Positions 7,726 to 16,212 of a stretch of DNA of 64,000 bases are shown in pieces. Where the stretch lies: the NCBI RefSeq assembly GCF_030296775.1, contig NZ_AP027742.1, positions 1,736,001 through 1,800,000 of the forward strand, read 5' to 3'. Source of the DNA: Claveliimonas bilis. Its GTDB lineage: Bacteria > Bacillota > Clostridia > Lachnospirales > Lachnospiraceae. The position numbers were made by a program, and so were the translations under genes. The notes beneath the pieces were generated by a model. The model was not told the DNA's origin, ran no database searches, and saw nothing but the letters and a program-made list of their open reading frames with translations. Each line of letters opens with the position of its first letter. Positions within the stretch are counted from its first letter, which is position 1.

Positions 7726-8994
7726 ATGAAAAAGAAATTGATCAGTGTACTGCTTACAGCTTCTATGTGCATGGCTCTTGCAGTGGGATGTGGAAGTCAG
7801 AGCAGTGATGAGGGGGAAGCATCAGAGGAAGGCGAAAGCGAAAAAATTACTTTTATGGTTCCGGACTGGGGCGTTCCGACAGATGAACAGCTTGCAGCAT
7901 TCACAGAGGAAACGGGGATTGAAGTAGAGATTTCAGAAGTAGGCTGGGATGATATTCGCGAAAAGCTCGGAACAGCTGCCGCAGCGAACGAATGCGTTGC
8001 GGATGTGGTAGAAGTTGACTGGTCCTGGGTCGGTGAGTTTTACGCTGCCGGCTGGCTGGAACCTTTGGAAGTATCGGAAGAAGATAAAGCGGATATGCCT
8101 ACCATTGATACATTTACCATTGATGACCAGGTACTGGCTATGCCATATGCAAACGACTACCGTCTGGCATACTACAATACAGAACAGTTTAAGGCTGCCG
8201 GTATCACAGAAGAGCCGCAGACATGGGATGACGTTCTGGAAGCTTGCCGTCAGTTAAAATCAACAGGTACAGTAGACTATCCATTTGCTATTGCATTAAA
8301 TGCTGAAGAAAAAACAGCCACCTGTCTGATGTGGCTTGCGTACACTATGAATGGAGTTGTATGGAATGACGATGGTACCTTTAATGAAGAGTCTGTTATG
8401 GAAGCGTTGAAGTATATGGAGACTTTGATCAATGAAGAGCTGGTTGCTCCGGAAGATAAAACATCATCAGGAATGGACGCTTATATGCGGATCTGCGGAG
8501 GAACTGCAAGCTTTTTGACGGGTCCGACTTCCTTCGTTTCCAGAAGTCAGAATGAAGAACTTTGCAGTGTTGTTGGACAGATCACTCCGATTCTGGTTCC
8601 AGGCAAAGATGGAAAAGCTGCACAGACAATGCCGCTGCCTGAGGCTATCGGGGTAAACAGCCTGTCAGAAAACAAAGAAGCTGCAAAGACATTTATCGAG
8701 TGGTATACATCTGCCGATATGCAGAAACAGTTAAATGAGACAAACAGTGCAATCCCGACACGCAACTCAGTTCTGGAAGAGCTGATCAACGATGGAACAA
8801 TCCAAAATTCCGGAGCAATGCTGGAGCAGGCAAAGCTGGTTTCTTCACCATTCCCGAATGGTGTGCCGTCCTATTACGCAGAGATGAGCAGCGCTATGTA
8901 TAATGCAATTAACAAAATGGCTCGCGGTGAGCTGAATGCAGAAGAAGCATATGCAGAAATGTCCGGTGCGCTGGAAGAACTTTTAAACGAATAA
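7726..8994 (+). CDS. Carbohydrate ABC transporter substrate-binding lipoprotein
   Basis: This 422-aa family 1 solute-binding protein is exported and lipid-anchored: a basic n-region (MKKK), a hydrophobic core and the lipobox LAVGC at residues 18-22, followed by a Ser/Glu-rich linker. The mature part is a two-lobed sugar-binding fold with the family block ESVMEALKYMETLINE and a C-terminal region (KTFIEWYTSADMQKQ) seen in MalE/UgpB relatives. Two permease genes follow at once. The sugar cannot be assigned: no glycosidase, kinase or regulator is in the operon. Confidence 0.93.
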   Translation: MKKKLISVLLTASMCMALAVGCGSQSSDEGEASEEGESEKITFMVPDWGVPTDEQLAAFTEETGIEVEISEVGWDDIREKLGTAAAANECVADVVEVDWSWVGEFYAAGWLEPLEVSEEDKADMPTIDTFTIDDQVLAMPYANDYRLAYYNTEQFKAAGITEEPQTWDDVLEACRQLKSTGTVDYPFAIALNAEEKTATCLMWLAYTMNGVVWNDDGTFNEESVMEALKYMETLINEELVAPEDKTSSGMDAYMRICGGTASFLTGPTSFVSRSQNEELCSVVGQITPILVPGKDGKAAQTMPLPEAIGVNSLSENKEAAKTFIEWYTSADMQKQLNETNSAIPTRNSVLEELINDGTIQNSGAMLEQAKLVSSPFPNGVPSYYAEMSSAMYNAINKMARGELNAEEAYAEMSGALEELLNE

Positions 8995-9008
8995 TTTAGG
9001 AAGAAAAG

Positions 9009-9875
9009 ATGAAAAAGAAATTATTTCCTTATTTGTTACTTACACCCATGATTTTAATCATGGGTGTGTTAGTGTTTTATCCCATTATTACAACATTCTC
9101 ATACAGTTTAAAAAAGTGGAAGCTGACAGCACCAGGAGATATCCGATTTATAGGATTTAAGAATTATATTGATATTATTCAATCTGATTCTTTCTGGTAC
9201 AGTCTGCAGAACACGATTTTCATTTTAGTAATTGTTGTTATCTTTACTACAGTTTTCGGCTGGCTGGTTGCCTCTTTTTTAAACATTAAAGTAAAGTGTT
9301 CCGGGCTGCTTTTGGCGCTTTCTGTCCTTCCATGGGCGCTTCCACCCTTTGTAAATGGAATTTTGTGGAGATTTGTATTTTTCTCCGGATATGGATTTTT
9401 AAATAAGCTTCTGATCGGGATCGGTCTTACAGATGAACCTGTTGAATTTCTAAGCTCCAGGTGGATGCTTCTTTTTGTGCTGTCTATTGTGGTAGTGTGG
9501 AGAAGCGTGCCTTTTATGGCCCTGGTCTGCTTATCTGGAAGACAATCTATCCCTGAAGAACTTTATGAGGCTGCAAAAATAGACGGAGGTACAAAAGGGA
9601 ACATATTCCGTCATATTACTATGCCTTTGATGATGCCCTTTGTGGCAGTGGGAGTGACCTCTACTTCCGTCACAGCTATCAATGTATTTGATGAAATTGT
9701 TGCTCTTTCAGGATATAGTGATCTTGGGAAAAACATCCTGATGGAAAGCTATCTGACAACCTTCAATTTCCTGAACTTTGGAAAGGGAAGCGCGATGACA
9801 TATATTGTTATGCTGTTTGCTTTAATTCTTGGAATCTTCTATCTTAGAAGTTTGAACAAGGAGGTGGAGTATTGA
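9009..9875 (+). CDS. Carbohydrate ABC transporter permease (MalF/UgpA type)
   Basis: The 288-aa membrane protein has six predicted membrane helices and the cytoplasmic EAA loop (EELYEAAKIDGGTKGNIFRHITMP read as EAA...G.......I.LP, about residues 183-206), which contacts the ATPase. It forms the heterodimeric channel with the next protein. It lies 14 bases after the binding protein gene, and its stop overlaps the next start by one base (TGATG). Confidence 0.92.
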   Translation: MKKKLFPYLLLTPMILIMGVLVFYPIITTFSYSLKKWKLTAPGDIRFIGFKNYIDIIQSDSFWYSLQNTIFILVIVVIFTTVFGWLVASFLNIKVKCSGLLLALSVLPWALPPFVNGILWRFVFFSGYGFLNKLLIGIGLTDEPVEFLSSRWMLLFVLSIVVVWRSVPFMALVCLSGRQSIPEELYEAAKIDGGTKGNIFRHITMPLMMPFVAVGVTSTSVTAINVFDEIVALSGYSDLGKNILMESYLTTFNFLNFGKGSAMTYIVMLFALILGIFYLRSLNKEVEY

Positions 9876-10711
9876 TGAAATATTTTAGAAAGGGCGGCTA
9901 TATTCTGGCACTTGTTTTATTTCTGATTTTTACAGTAGGTCCCTTTATCTGGACATTTATTTTATCTGTGACTCCTGATTACAGCATGTTTTCACCGGAC
10001 AGTAATCTGCTGCCAGACAAAATCATATGGGATAATTACAGGGAGTTGTTTTCCGGCGGACAAAGAGGCGCCAGATTTTTTACAGGTATGTTTAATTCTC
10101 TGAGAGCTGCTGCCATTACACTGGTTATTGGGATTCCAGTTGCTTTGATGAGCGCTTATGCTCTTGGACGAATGCAGTTCAGAGGAAGAAAAGCAATCAA
10201 AAATATTCTTTTGATTACAATGGTGATTCCGGTGATGGCGACGATCATTCCTCTGTATCGTATGTTTGCTGACGCAAGGCTTCTTGACAATATTTTCTGG
10301 CTTTCTGTCGTATATGTCAGTTCTTACCTTCCCCTTGCAGTCTGGTTGATTTCCAACTATTTTGCAACTATTCCAAAAGAATTGGAAGAGGCGGCCTTAA
10401 TTGACGGCTGCGGAAGAACAGCTACATTTTTTCGCATTATGATTCCTTTGTCTGCTCCGATTATTTTGTCTATTTCGCTGATCATGTTTTTGAATACCTG
10501 GAGTCAGTTCCAGATTCCTTTGATCTTGGCTTCTTCTATGGAGACAAAGCCGATGGCCATCGTGGTATCAGAATTTGTTACGAAGGATACCATTCAGTAC
10601 GGCCTTGTAGCGGCGGCAGGTATGATCGCATTGATTCCTCCTGCACTTGCAGCGCTGGTTTTCCGGAAATATTTGGTATCGGGGATGATGAAAGGTTCTG
10701 TAAAAGGGTAG
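9875..10711 (+). CDS. Carbohydrate ABC transporter permease (MalG/UgpE type)
   Basis: The 278-aa second channel subunit has six membrane helices and an EAA loop (ELEEAALIDGCGRTATFFRI, about 170-190). ATG 9875 is chosen over the in-frame TTG at 9872: ribosome site aaggaggtgg is well spaced and the start overlaps the upstream TGA. No ATPase gene follows; importers of this family in Firmicutes are commonly energised by a shared MsmK-type ATPase encoded elsewhere. Confidence 0.92.
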   Translation: MKYFRKGGYILALVLFLIFTVGPFIWTFILSVTPDYSMFSPDSNLLPDKIIWDNYRELFSGGQRGARFFTGMFNSLRAAAITLVIGIPVALMSAYALGRMQFRGRKAIKNILLITMVIPVMATIIPLYRMFADARLLDNIFWLSVVYVSSYLPLAVWLISNYFATIPKELEEAALIDGCGRTATFFRIMIPLSAPIILSISLIMFLNTWSQFQIPLILASSMETKPMAIVVSEFVTKDTIQYGLVAAAGMIALIPPALAALVFRKYLVSGMMKGSVKG

Positions 10712-10733
10712 TACAGGAAAAGCTTTTCTGTAC
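10711..10733 (+). terminator. Hairpin after the transporter operon, possible weak terminator
   Basis: A 10-bp stem with one G-T pair and a 3-base loop begins at the last base of the permease stop codon. It lacks a T tract, so termination would be weak; its right arm contains the -35 box of the next promoter. Confidence 0.45.
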
Positions 10734-10757
10734 ATAGAAGAGAAATTCAGATATAAT
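10729..10757 (+). promoter_or_regulatory. Promoter for the TraX-like gene and crcB
   Basis: TGTACA (10729-10734) and TATAAT (10752-10757) have a 17-base spacer. The same TGTACA/TATAAT pair with the same spacing precedes helD. Confidence 0.6.
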
Positions 10758-10828
10758 TAGAGCTCAATGATGAGAAAAGTCGGAGGAAATTTCGGGAAAT
10801 TACTGAAAAAGGACAAAGAAACGATACT

Positions 10829-11578
10829 ATGAAAGCCAGAAGTAAGGAAAACTACAGGATTTTAAACAGGGACGCCATAAAATACATCGCCGCATTTACC
10901 ATGCTCTTGAATCACATTGCGTTGATCTGGATGAGGCCGGAAAGCTTTGTGGCAAATATATTTGAGAATATCGGATATTTTACGGCGATTACGATGTGTT
11001 ATTTCCTGGTAGAAGGGTTCTACTGTACCAGATCAAGAAAAAGATATGCCTTCCGGCTGTTCCTGTTTGGAGTGATCTCGCAAATACCATATGATCTGGC
11101 TATCATAAAACGGGCGCCGGAAGGGACAGCGCGTCTGAATATGATGTTTACCCTTCTGATCTGCTTTTTGATCCTTCTTGCCCTGGAAGTGATATCCAAT
11201 GAAATTCTTCTCGTTCTGACAATTGGAGGGCTGTTTGGACTGTCCGTTTTTTGCGACTGGTCACTTTTGGCTCCGGGATTTACCCTGTTGTTTTGGTGGG
11301 CGTACGGACTGAAGAGAGAAACAAAAACAGCCTTTGCAATTTCTGCCGTTTTGCTGGGATTATTTCATTTGTCCGGCGGGATTTTGTCTGCTCTGGGAAG
11401 CATGGCGGGAGGAGTCCTTTCCGGGGTGGTGATCGTCTGTCTCTACAATGGGAAACGGGCAGAGAAGAGAAAGAAGTTTTCCAAATGGTTCTTCTATTGG
11501 TTCTTCTATTGGTTCTATCCGCTGCATCTTCTGATCTTAGGGATTTTGCGGATTGCAGGAGAACAGGGCCGGATATAA
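10829..11578 (+). CDS. TraX family membrane protein
   Basis: The 249-aa polytopic membrane protein opens with the TraX signature (LNRDAIKYIAAFTMLLNHI, about residues 10-28) and has about seven to eight membrane helices. TraX of F-like plasmids N-acetylates pilin, but chromosomal homologues in Firmicutes are common and have no pilin partner; they probably belong to the wider membrane acyltransferase group. It precedes crcB by 29 bases and is likely co-transcribed with it. The function here is unknown. Confidence 0.85.
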   Translation: MKARSKENYRILNRDAIKYIAAFTMLLNHIALIWMRPESFVANIFENIGYFTAITMCYFLVEGFYCTRSRKRYAFRLFLFGVISQIPYDLAIIKRAPEGTARLNMMFTLLICFLILLALEVISNEILLVLTIGGLFGLSVFCDWSLLAPGFTLLFWWAYGLKRETKTAFAISAVLLGLFHLSGGILSALGSMAGGVLSGVVIVCLYNGKRAEKRKKFSKWFFYWFFYWFYPLHLLILGILRIAGEQGRI

Positions 11579-11607
11579 AGAGAGGGTAAGGAAAGGCAGG
11601 AATTAGT

Positions 11608-11982
11608 ATGGTAGAATGTATGATTGTCGGCGCCGGAGGGTTTATCGGAGCGGTGTGCAGATACTTGATCGGATTGATCCCACTGGAACAGGGATCTGTA
11701 TTTCCGGTGAAAACCTTTGCGATCAATGTACTGGGATCTTTTGTGATCGGAGTTATAGCAGCGCTGGCAGCAAAGGACAGTTGGCTGGATCCGCAGATCG
11801 TCCTGTTTCTGAAAGTAGGGATATGCGGAGGTTTTACGACATTTTCCTCTTTTGCATTGGAAACGGCGGATATGTTGAAAAGCGGCAGCGAAGCTACAGC
11901 AGTTTTGTATGTATCCCTAAGTATGGTAATCGGTGTGGCTGCCGTATTTGCCGGTCAATGGGCTGTAAATTATATGAAATAA
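11608..11982 (+). CDS. crcB: Fluoride channel CrcB/FluC
   Basis: This 124-aa, four-helix membrane protein forms dimeric fluoride-export channels. Recognisable are the N-terminal GGFIGAVCRYLIG, the AINVLGSFVIG segment with the conserved Asn, and the central GICGGFTTFSSFALE block with the Phe/Thr/Ser residues that line the pore. Many Firmicutes encode two copies side by side; only one is seen here, so a homodimer is expected. No fluoride riboswitch could be recognised upstream. Confidence 0.95.
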   Translation: MVECMIVGAGGFIGAVCRYLIGLIPLEQGSVFPVKTFAINVLGSFVIGVIAALAAKDSWLDPQIVLFLKVGICGGFTTFSSFALETADMLKSGSEATAVLYVSLSMVIGVAAVFAGQWAVNYMK

Positions 11983-12044
11983 TAAAAAGCGAAAATAAAA
12001 TTGTGTTTTTTCTGTGATAAGTCTTGATTAATTTCCACCGAAAT

Positions 12045-12089
12045 TTATAATAGTTTACGGAGAAACAGTTTACGAGGAAACTATTATAA
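12045..12089. promoter_or_regulatory. Compound operator upstream of the MarR-MATE operon
   Basis: Two perfect 12-bp arms (ttataatagttt / aaactattataa) at 12045-12056 and 12078-12089 enclose a 21-base spacer. Inside are two tandem 15-bp units starting agtttacg (12052-12066, 12067-12081), each itself a GTTT...AAAC dyad. This lies 22 bases before the MarR start and is the obvious candidate binding site for an autorepressor dimer pair. Confidence 0.7.
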
Positions 12090-12111
12090 GTTTGGCGGAA
12101 AGGAGAGCAAG

Positions 12112-12567
12112 ATGAGAAAGAATGCAGAGACCTGGATGGGGATCCGCGCAGTACTCAGATTATATGAGAAAATGCTAAGAAAAGTATGTGCCCGACATCA
12201 GTTGACCGGCACAGAGGCAGATGTGATCGGATTCCTGCATAATAATCCGGGAAAAGACACAGCAGCGGATATTGTAGAGCTTAGAGGTCTTTCCAAGGGT
12301 GCTGTTTCCAAAGCGGTCGATTCTTTGATACGGAAATCTATGTTAGAGAAAATTCCGGACAAGAAGGACCGCCGGAAGCAGCACCTTTGTCTGCGCTCGG
12401 AGGCACAATCTGTAAGAGAAGATATTGAGTCAGTGCAGGAAGAATTTTGGGATACTGTGCTGGAAGGCTTTACGGCCGCGGAGCTTGAAGGATATGAACA
12501 GTTTAAAAAGAAGCTGTTGAAAAATATAGAACAGGCGACAGAAAGGATGAAAGACAATGAATCATAG
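12112..12567 (+). CDS. MarR family transcriptional regulator
   Basis: The 151-aa winged-helix repressor has helix-turn-helix at about residues 45-80 (ADIVELRGLSKGAVSKAVDSL) and the wing with the conserved basic turn (KKDRRKQHLCLR). MarR proteins usually repress their own operon and a drug transporter until a small ligand binds. The MATE gene overlaps its 3' end by 11 bases, fixing the pair as one operon, and a large dyad lies directly upstream. Confidence 0.92.
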   Translation: MRKNAETWMGIRAVLRLYEKMLRKVCARHQLTGTEADVIGFLHNNPGKDTAADIVELRGLSKGAVSKAVDSLIRKSMLEKIPDKKDRRKQHLCLRSEAQSVREDIESVQEEFWDTVLEGFTAAELEGYEQFKKKLLKNIEQATERMKDNES

Positions 12568-13951
12568 AGAAAATGCACAGCCAGCGTCAGATAAGGAATT
12601 TCTGGGAACGGATCCGATAGGAAAGCTTTTGTTCCGTCTTGCAGTTCCTACTGTCATCGCACAGCTTATCAACATGCTCTACAATATTGTAGACAGAATC
12701 TACATTGGCCACATTCCGGAGATTGGAGCGACGGCACTGACAGGTGTGGGCGTATGTATGCCCCTGATCATGATCGTATCAGCTTTTGCAGCCCTGGTTG
12801 GATACGGCGGCTCACCAAGAGCATCTATTTTCATGGGAAAGAAAGATAATGAATCTGCAGAAAAAATACTGGGAAACTGTTTTATTGTCCAGGTCATTAT
12901 TTCTCTGATCCTGACGGCGGTACTTCTTATATGGAACCGGGATTTGCTCATGGCTTTTGGAGCCAGCCAAAATACCATTGAATATGGCGTAAACTATATG
13001 AATATTTATGCCCTTGGAACGATATTTGTAGAGTTGACTCTTGGCATGAATGCATTTATTACAGCCCAGGGATTTGCAAAGACCGGAATGATGTCTGTTT
13101 TGATCGGGGCCGTAGCGAATATTATTTTGGACCCGATTTTTATTTTCGGATTTGATATGGATGTCAGAGGAGCTGCTCTTGCCACTATTATTTCACAGGG
13201 ACTTTCCTGTATATGGGTTGTTTCTTTTCTGTGCGGAAAAAAGACATTCCTGAAGATCAGAAAGAAAAATCTGATCCTTGTTCCCAGGTTTATCCTTCCC
13301 TGTCTTGCTCTCGGAGTATCCACTTTTGTGATGCAGGCAAGCGAGAGTGTTATTTCGGTATGCTTCAATTCATCTCTGCAAAAATATGGGGGAGACATTG
13401 CAGTGGGGGCTATGACAATTCTGACCAGTGTCATGCAGTTCGCCATGCTTCCACTTCAGGGACTTGGGCAGGGAGCGCAACCTATTATCAGCTATAACTA
13501 TGGTGCCGGCAATGCTGTCAGGGTACAAAGTGCTTTTAAATTACTTTTGAAAGTCAGCCTTTGCTATTCTGTGATTCTGTGGCTGCTTGTTATGCTCCTT
13601 CCGGGAGGGTTTGCGGCAATGTTTACCACAGATGCTGCTTTAATGGAATTTACAAAAACAGCTCTGCGCATCTATATGGGAGCGATGTTCCTTTTCGGAA
13701 TCCAGGTTTCCTGTCAGATGACTTTTAACGCCCTTGGAAAAGCGGTAGAATCCATTATCGTAGCGGTTATGCGGAAGTTTGTGCTTCTCCTTCCGCTGAT
13801 CTATATTATGCCGCGTATTTTTTCTTCAGATCCGACAACGGGCGTTTATACGGCAGAACCCATTGCGGATGTGATCGCAGTAACTTTTACAGCAATACTC
13901 TTTTCTATACAGTTTAAGAAAGCGCTTTCAAAAATGAAAAAACAGTGTTAA
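12557..13951 (+). CDS. MATE family efflux transporter
   Basis: The 464-aa protein has twelve predicted helices in two similar halves, typical of cation-coupled multidrug exporters. The first helix carries LAVPTVIAQLINMLYNIVDRIYIG, read here as the usual PTVIAQL...N..D...IG family block (residues 27-54), and the second half repeats a QGLGQGAQPIISYNYGAG motif (about 300-318). It is co-transcribed with the MarR gene, so it is probably induced by its own toxic substrate. Confidence 0.93.
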   Translation: MNHRENAQPASDKEFLGTDPIGKLLFRLAVPTVIAQLINMLYNIVDRIYIGHIPEIGATALTGVGVCMPLIMIVSAFAALVGYGGSPRASIFMGKKDNESAEKILGNCFIVQVIISLILTAVLLIWNRDLLMAFGASQNTIEYGVNYMNIYALGTIFVELTLGMNAFITAQGFAKTGMMSVLIGAVANIILDPIFIFGFDMDVRGAALATIISQGLSCIWVVSFLCGKKTFLKIRKKNLILVPRFILPCLALGVSTFVMQASESVISVCFNSSLQKYGGDIAVGAMTILTSVMQFAMLPLQGLGQGAQPIISYNYGAGNAVRVQSAFKLLLKVSLCYSVILWLLVMLLPGGFAAMFTTDAALMEFTKTALRIYMGAMFLFGIQVSCQMTFNALGKAVESIIVAVMRKFVLLLPLIYIMPRIFSSDPTTGVYTAEPIADVIAVTFTAILFSIQFKKALSKMKKQC

Positions 13952-14063
13952 GAAAGTGCTAAGATTTTGTTAAAAACTGTCAAATTATTCTTTTAAGTTT
14001 TTCTGAAAGTGCTAAAATAATCATTTGTGAAAACAGCTACAAATGATGACGGAGTGTTGCAAT

Positions 14064-16090
14064 ATGACAGAAGAACAAAAAGTGAGCAAAACGCCGTTCC
14101 TCCTTGTTGGTGTAGATATAGGATCCACTACGACGAAGCTGGCGGTAATGACAGAAGACATCCTATCGTGGTGCGCAATTCGGACAATCCTGCGAAGCGC
14201 TGGAACATTCCTTTTGATGCGCCATTGTTTCACTGGTATAAGGACGAGGACCGGAACCGGCAGCTCTGTCTGTATATGAAAGAAACGTTCCGGATTTCGG
14301 CAGATGAGACTATGGCGGCAATCGAAGCAGGAGATACGGCGCAGAAACAGTTCCATAAAGAACTGACAGAGGCCGGAAAAAAGGTATGCGAGGATGTAAA
14401 GAGTAAGGGAACCTATGCGGTTATTTTGGCCTCCCGCCCCTACCAGAACGATGCGCTTGTTAATCACGACCTTCCTGATATGTTCACGAAGCTTGGGATC
14501 CCGGTACTGACAGCGGACTCTCTTCCGGAGATTAATCATGTGGAGCTGAAGAAGAGCAGGCTTGATGTTGTCAATAATTATCATGCCAGAATGCTCTCAT
14601 CGGCGGTTCTGGCTGCAAAAACAGATTATCTGGAATACGTACAGCTGGTCAGCTTCGGGTGCGGTCACGATGCTTATCTTTCTGATGAGATCATCCGTCT
14701 TATGAAAGAAATATCAGGTAAGATACCCTTGATCTTAAAGCTGGACGAAAGCGATATTCAGGGCCCTCTGCGCATCCGTATCCGTTCTTTTACAGAGACG
14801 GTAGACATGCGACGCAGAAAGGAGAGCCGGCCTAAGATCCATTCGCTTTCGGATCCTTATCCTGTCAAATACACAAAGCAATCCCGCAAAGAAAAGATTG
14901 CTTTGATCCCAAATACTTCCCATGCCTTCAGCAGATTGATGGCAGCGGCCTTTGCCGGACAGGGAGTGAGAACAGAATCCCTGGCTGTGGGACGTGAAGA
15001 GGCGATCCGCCTTGGAAAGCAGTACGTACATAACGATATATGTTTCCCGGCACAGATTGTAATAGGCGAAGCCCTTGCCGCTTTGAAAAGCGGAAAATAT
15101 GACGGGGACGAAGTGGCTATCGGAATGGGAAAATATGTAGGAGACTGCCGTCTGACCCACTACAGCGCGCTGCTTCGCAAAGCGCTGGACGATGCAGGAT
15201 ATCCCCAGGTTCCGATTCTGACTAATGATGACAAAGATTCCCACAAGCTTCACCCCGGCTTTCACATGAATCTTTTTACTGCAGTTAAGATCGCCTTCGG
15301 CCTTCCAATGATCGATGTCCTCGAAGAGCTTTTAAGGAAAATCCGTCCTTATGAGAAAGAAAAGGGAAGCGCCGATCAGGCATTTGAGAAGGCCTTGGAT
15401 GAGGTGATCAGGGGACTGGAGAGAAGAGGAATCTCCGGGGCCAGGAAGGGATTTGAAAAGGCCATTGAAATCATGAAAGATATTCCCTATGACCGTTCGG
15501 AAAAAAGACCGCAGGTATGGATCGTGGGAGAGTATCTTCTGAATTTCCATCCCGGAGCTAATCATGATATTGAAGCATATCTGGAGAAGAATGGTTTTGA
15601 GATCATTGAGGCCAGAATGACAGATGTCATCCGGAAAACCTACTTTTATCAATATACCCAGATCCGGGAATACCGCCTGAAAAAGCCTCTGGCAGACAAA
15701 GTCTGGCTCCGTACGGCGAATCAGGCTTTTGAGATCGCCCATGATGTGACAGATAAGATTGCGGCAAGACATCCGCTTTATACGCCGGCCTGCAGGCTGC
15801 CGGATCTTGTGAAAGACAGTGATCCTATTATCCATCATACCTTTGATGCAGGGGAGGGCGTCCTGATACCGGGAGAAATCCTGCATCATGCAAAAAAAGG
15901 CTGCAGAGCCTTTGTAATCCTTCAGCCTTTTGGATGCCTGCCTAATCATGTGGTGGGGCGGGGAATTACGAAGAAATTAAAGGAGATTTATCCGGATGCC
16001 CAGATTCTGCCCCTGGACTATGATCCCGACGTCAGTTTTGCAAATATAGAGAACCGGCTTCAAATGCTGGTTATGAGCTGTAAAAAGTAA
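14064..16090 (+). pseudogene. 2-hydroxyacyl-CoA dehydratase activase (BcrAD/BadFG type) with large internal deletion
   Basis: The gene starts normally at ATG 14064 with a ribosome site and the ASKHA ATPase signature GVDIGSTTTKLAV (about residues 18-30). At about 14155-14165 the homology stops and, in another frame, resumes with a block that lies far into intact family members (HPIVVRNSDNPAKRWNIPFD), continuing open to 16090 with SRPYQND, SFGCGHDAYLSDEI and a C-terminal acyl-CoA dehydratase-like half. Intact relatives are about 1,400 aa, so roughly 2.5 kb encoding most of the activase is missing and the join is out of frame. An in-frame GTG at 14027 opens the second frame but has no ribosome site. 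Very probably non-functional as an activase. Confidence 0.82.
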
Positions 16091-16100
16091 ATAAAGTCAG

Positions 16101-16128
16101 GCAGCGGCGCTTCGTGCCGCTGCTTTTT
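16101..16128 (+). terminator. Rho-independent terminator before helD
   Basis: An 8-bp GC-rich stem (gcagcggc / gccgctgc) with a 7-base loop is followed by five T residues. Confidence 0.85.
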
Positions 16129-16129
16129 C

Positions 16130-16158
16130 TGTACATACAGTAAAACATCGGGTATAAT
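16130..16158 (+). promoter_or_regulatory. Promoter of helD
   Basis: TGTACA (16130-16135) and TATAAT (16153-16158) are 17 bases apart, directly after the terminator tail and 54 bases before the helD start. Confidence 0.6.
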
Positions 16159-16212
16159 AAATACAAATCTGTCTTATGATAACACCCGGCAGGAAAAGAA
16201 AAGGAGGCAGCT

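Noticed and set aside
10734-11607. Possible fluoride riboswitch upstream of the TraX-like gene or crcB
   Set aside because: The conserved crcB-motif pseudoknot elements could not be recognised in the 10734-10828 leader, and the gap just before crcB (29 bases) is too short.
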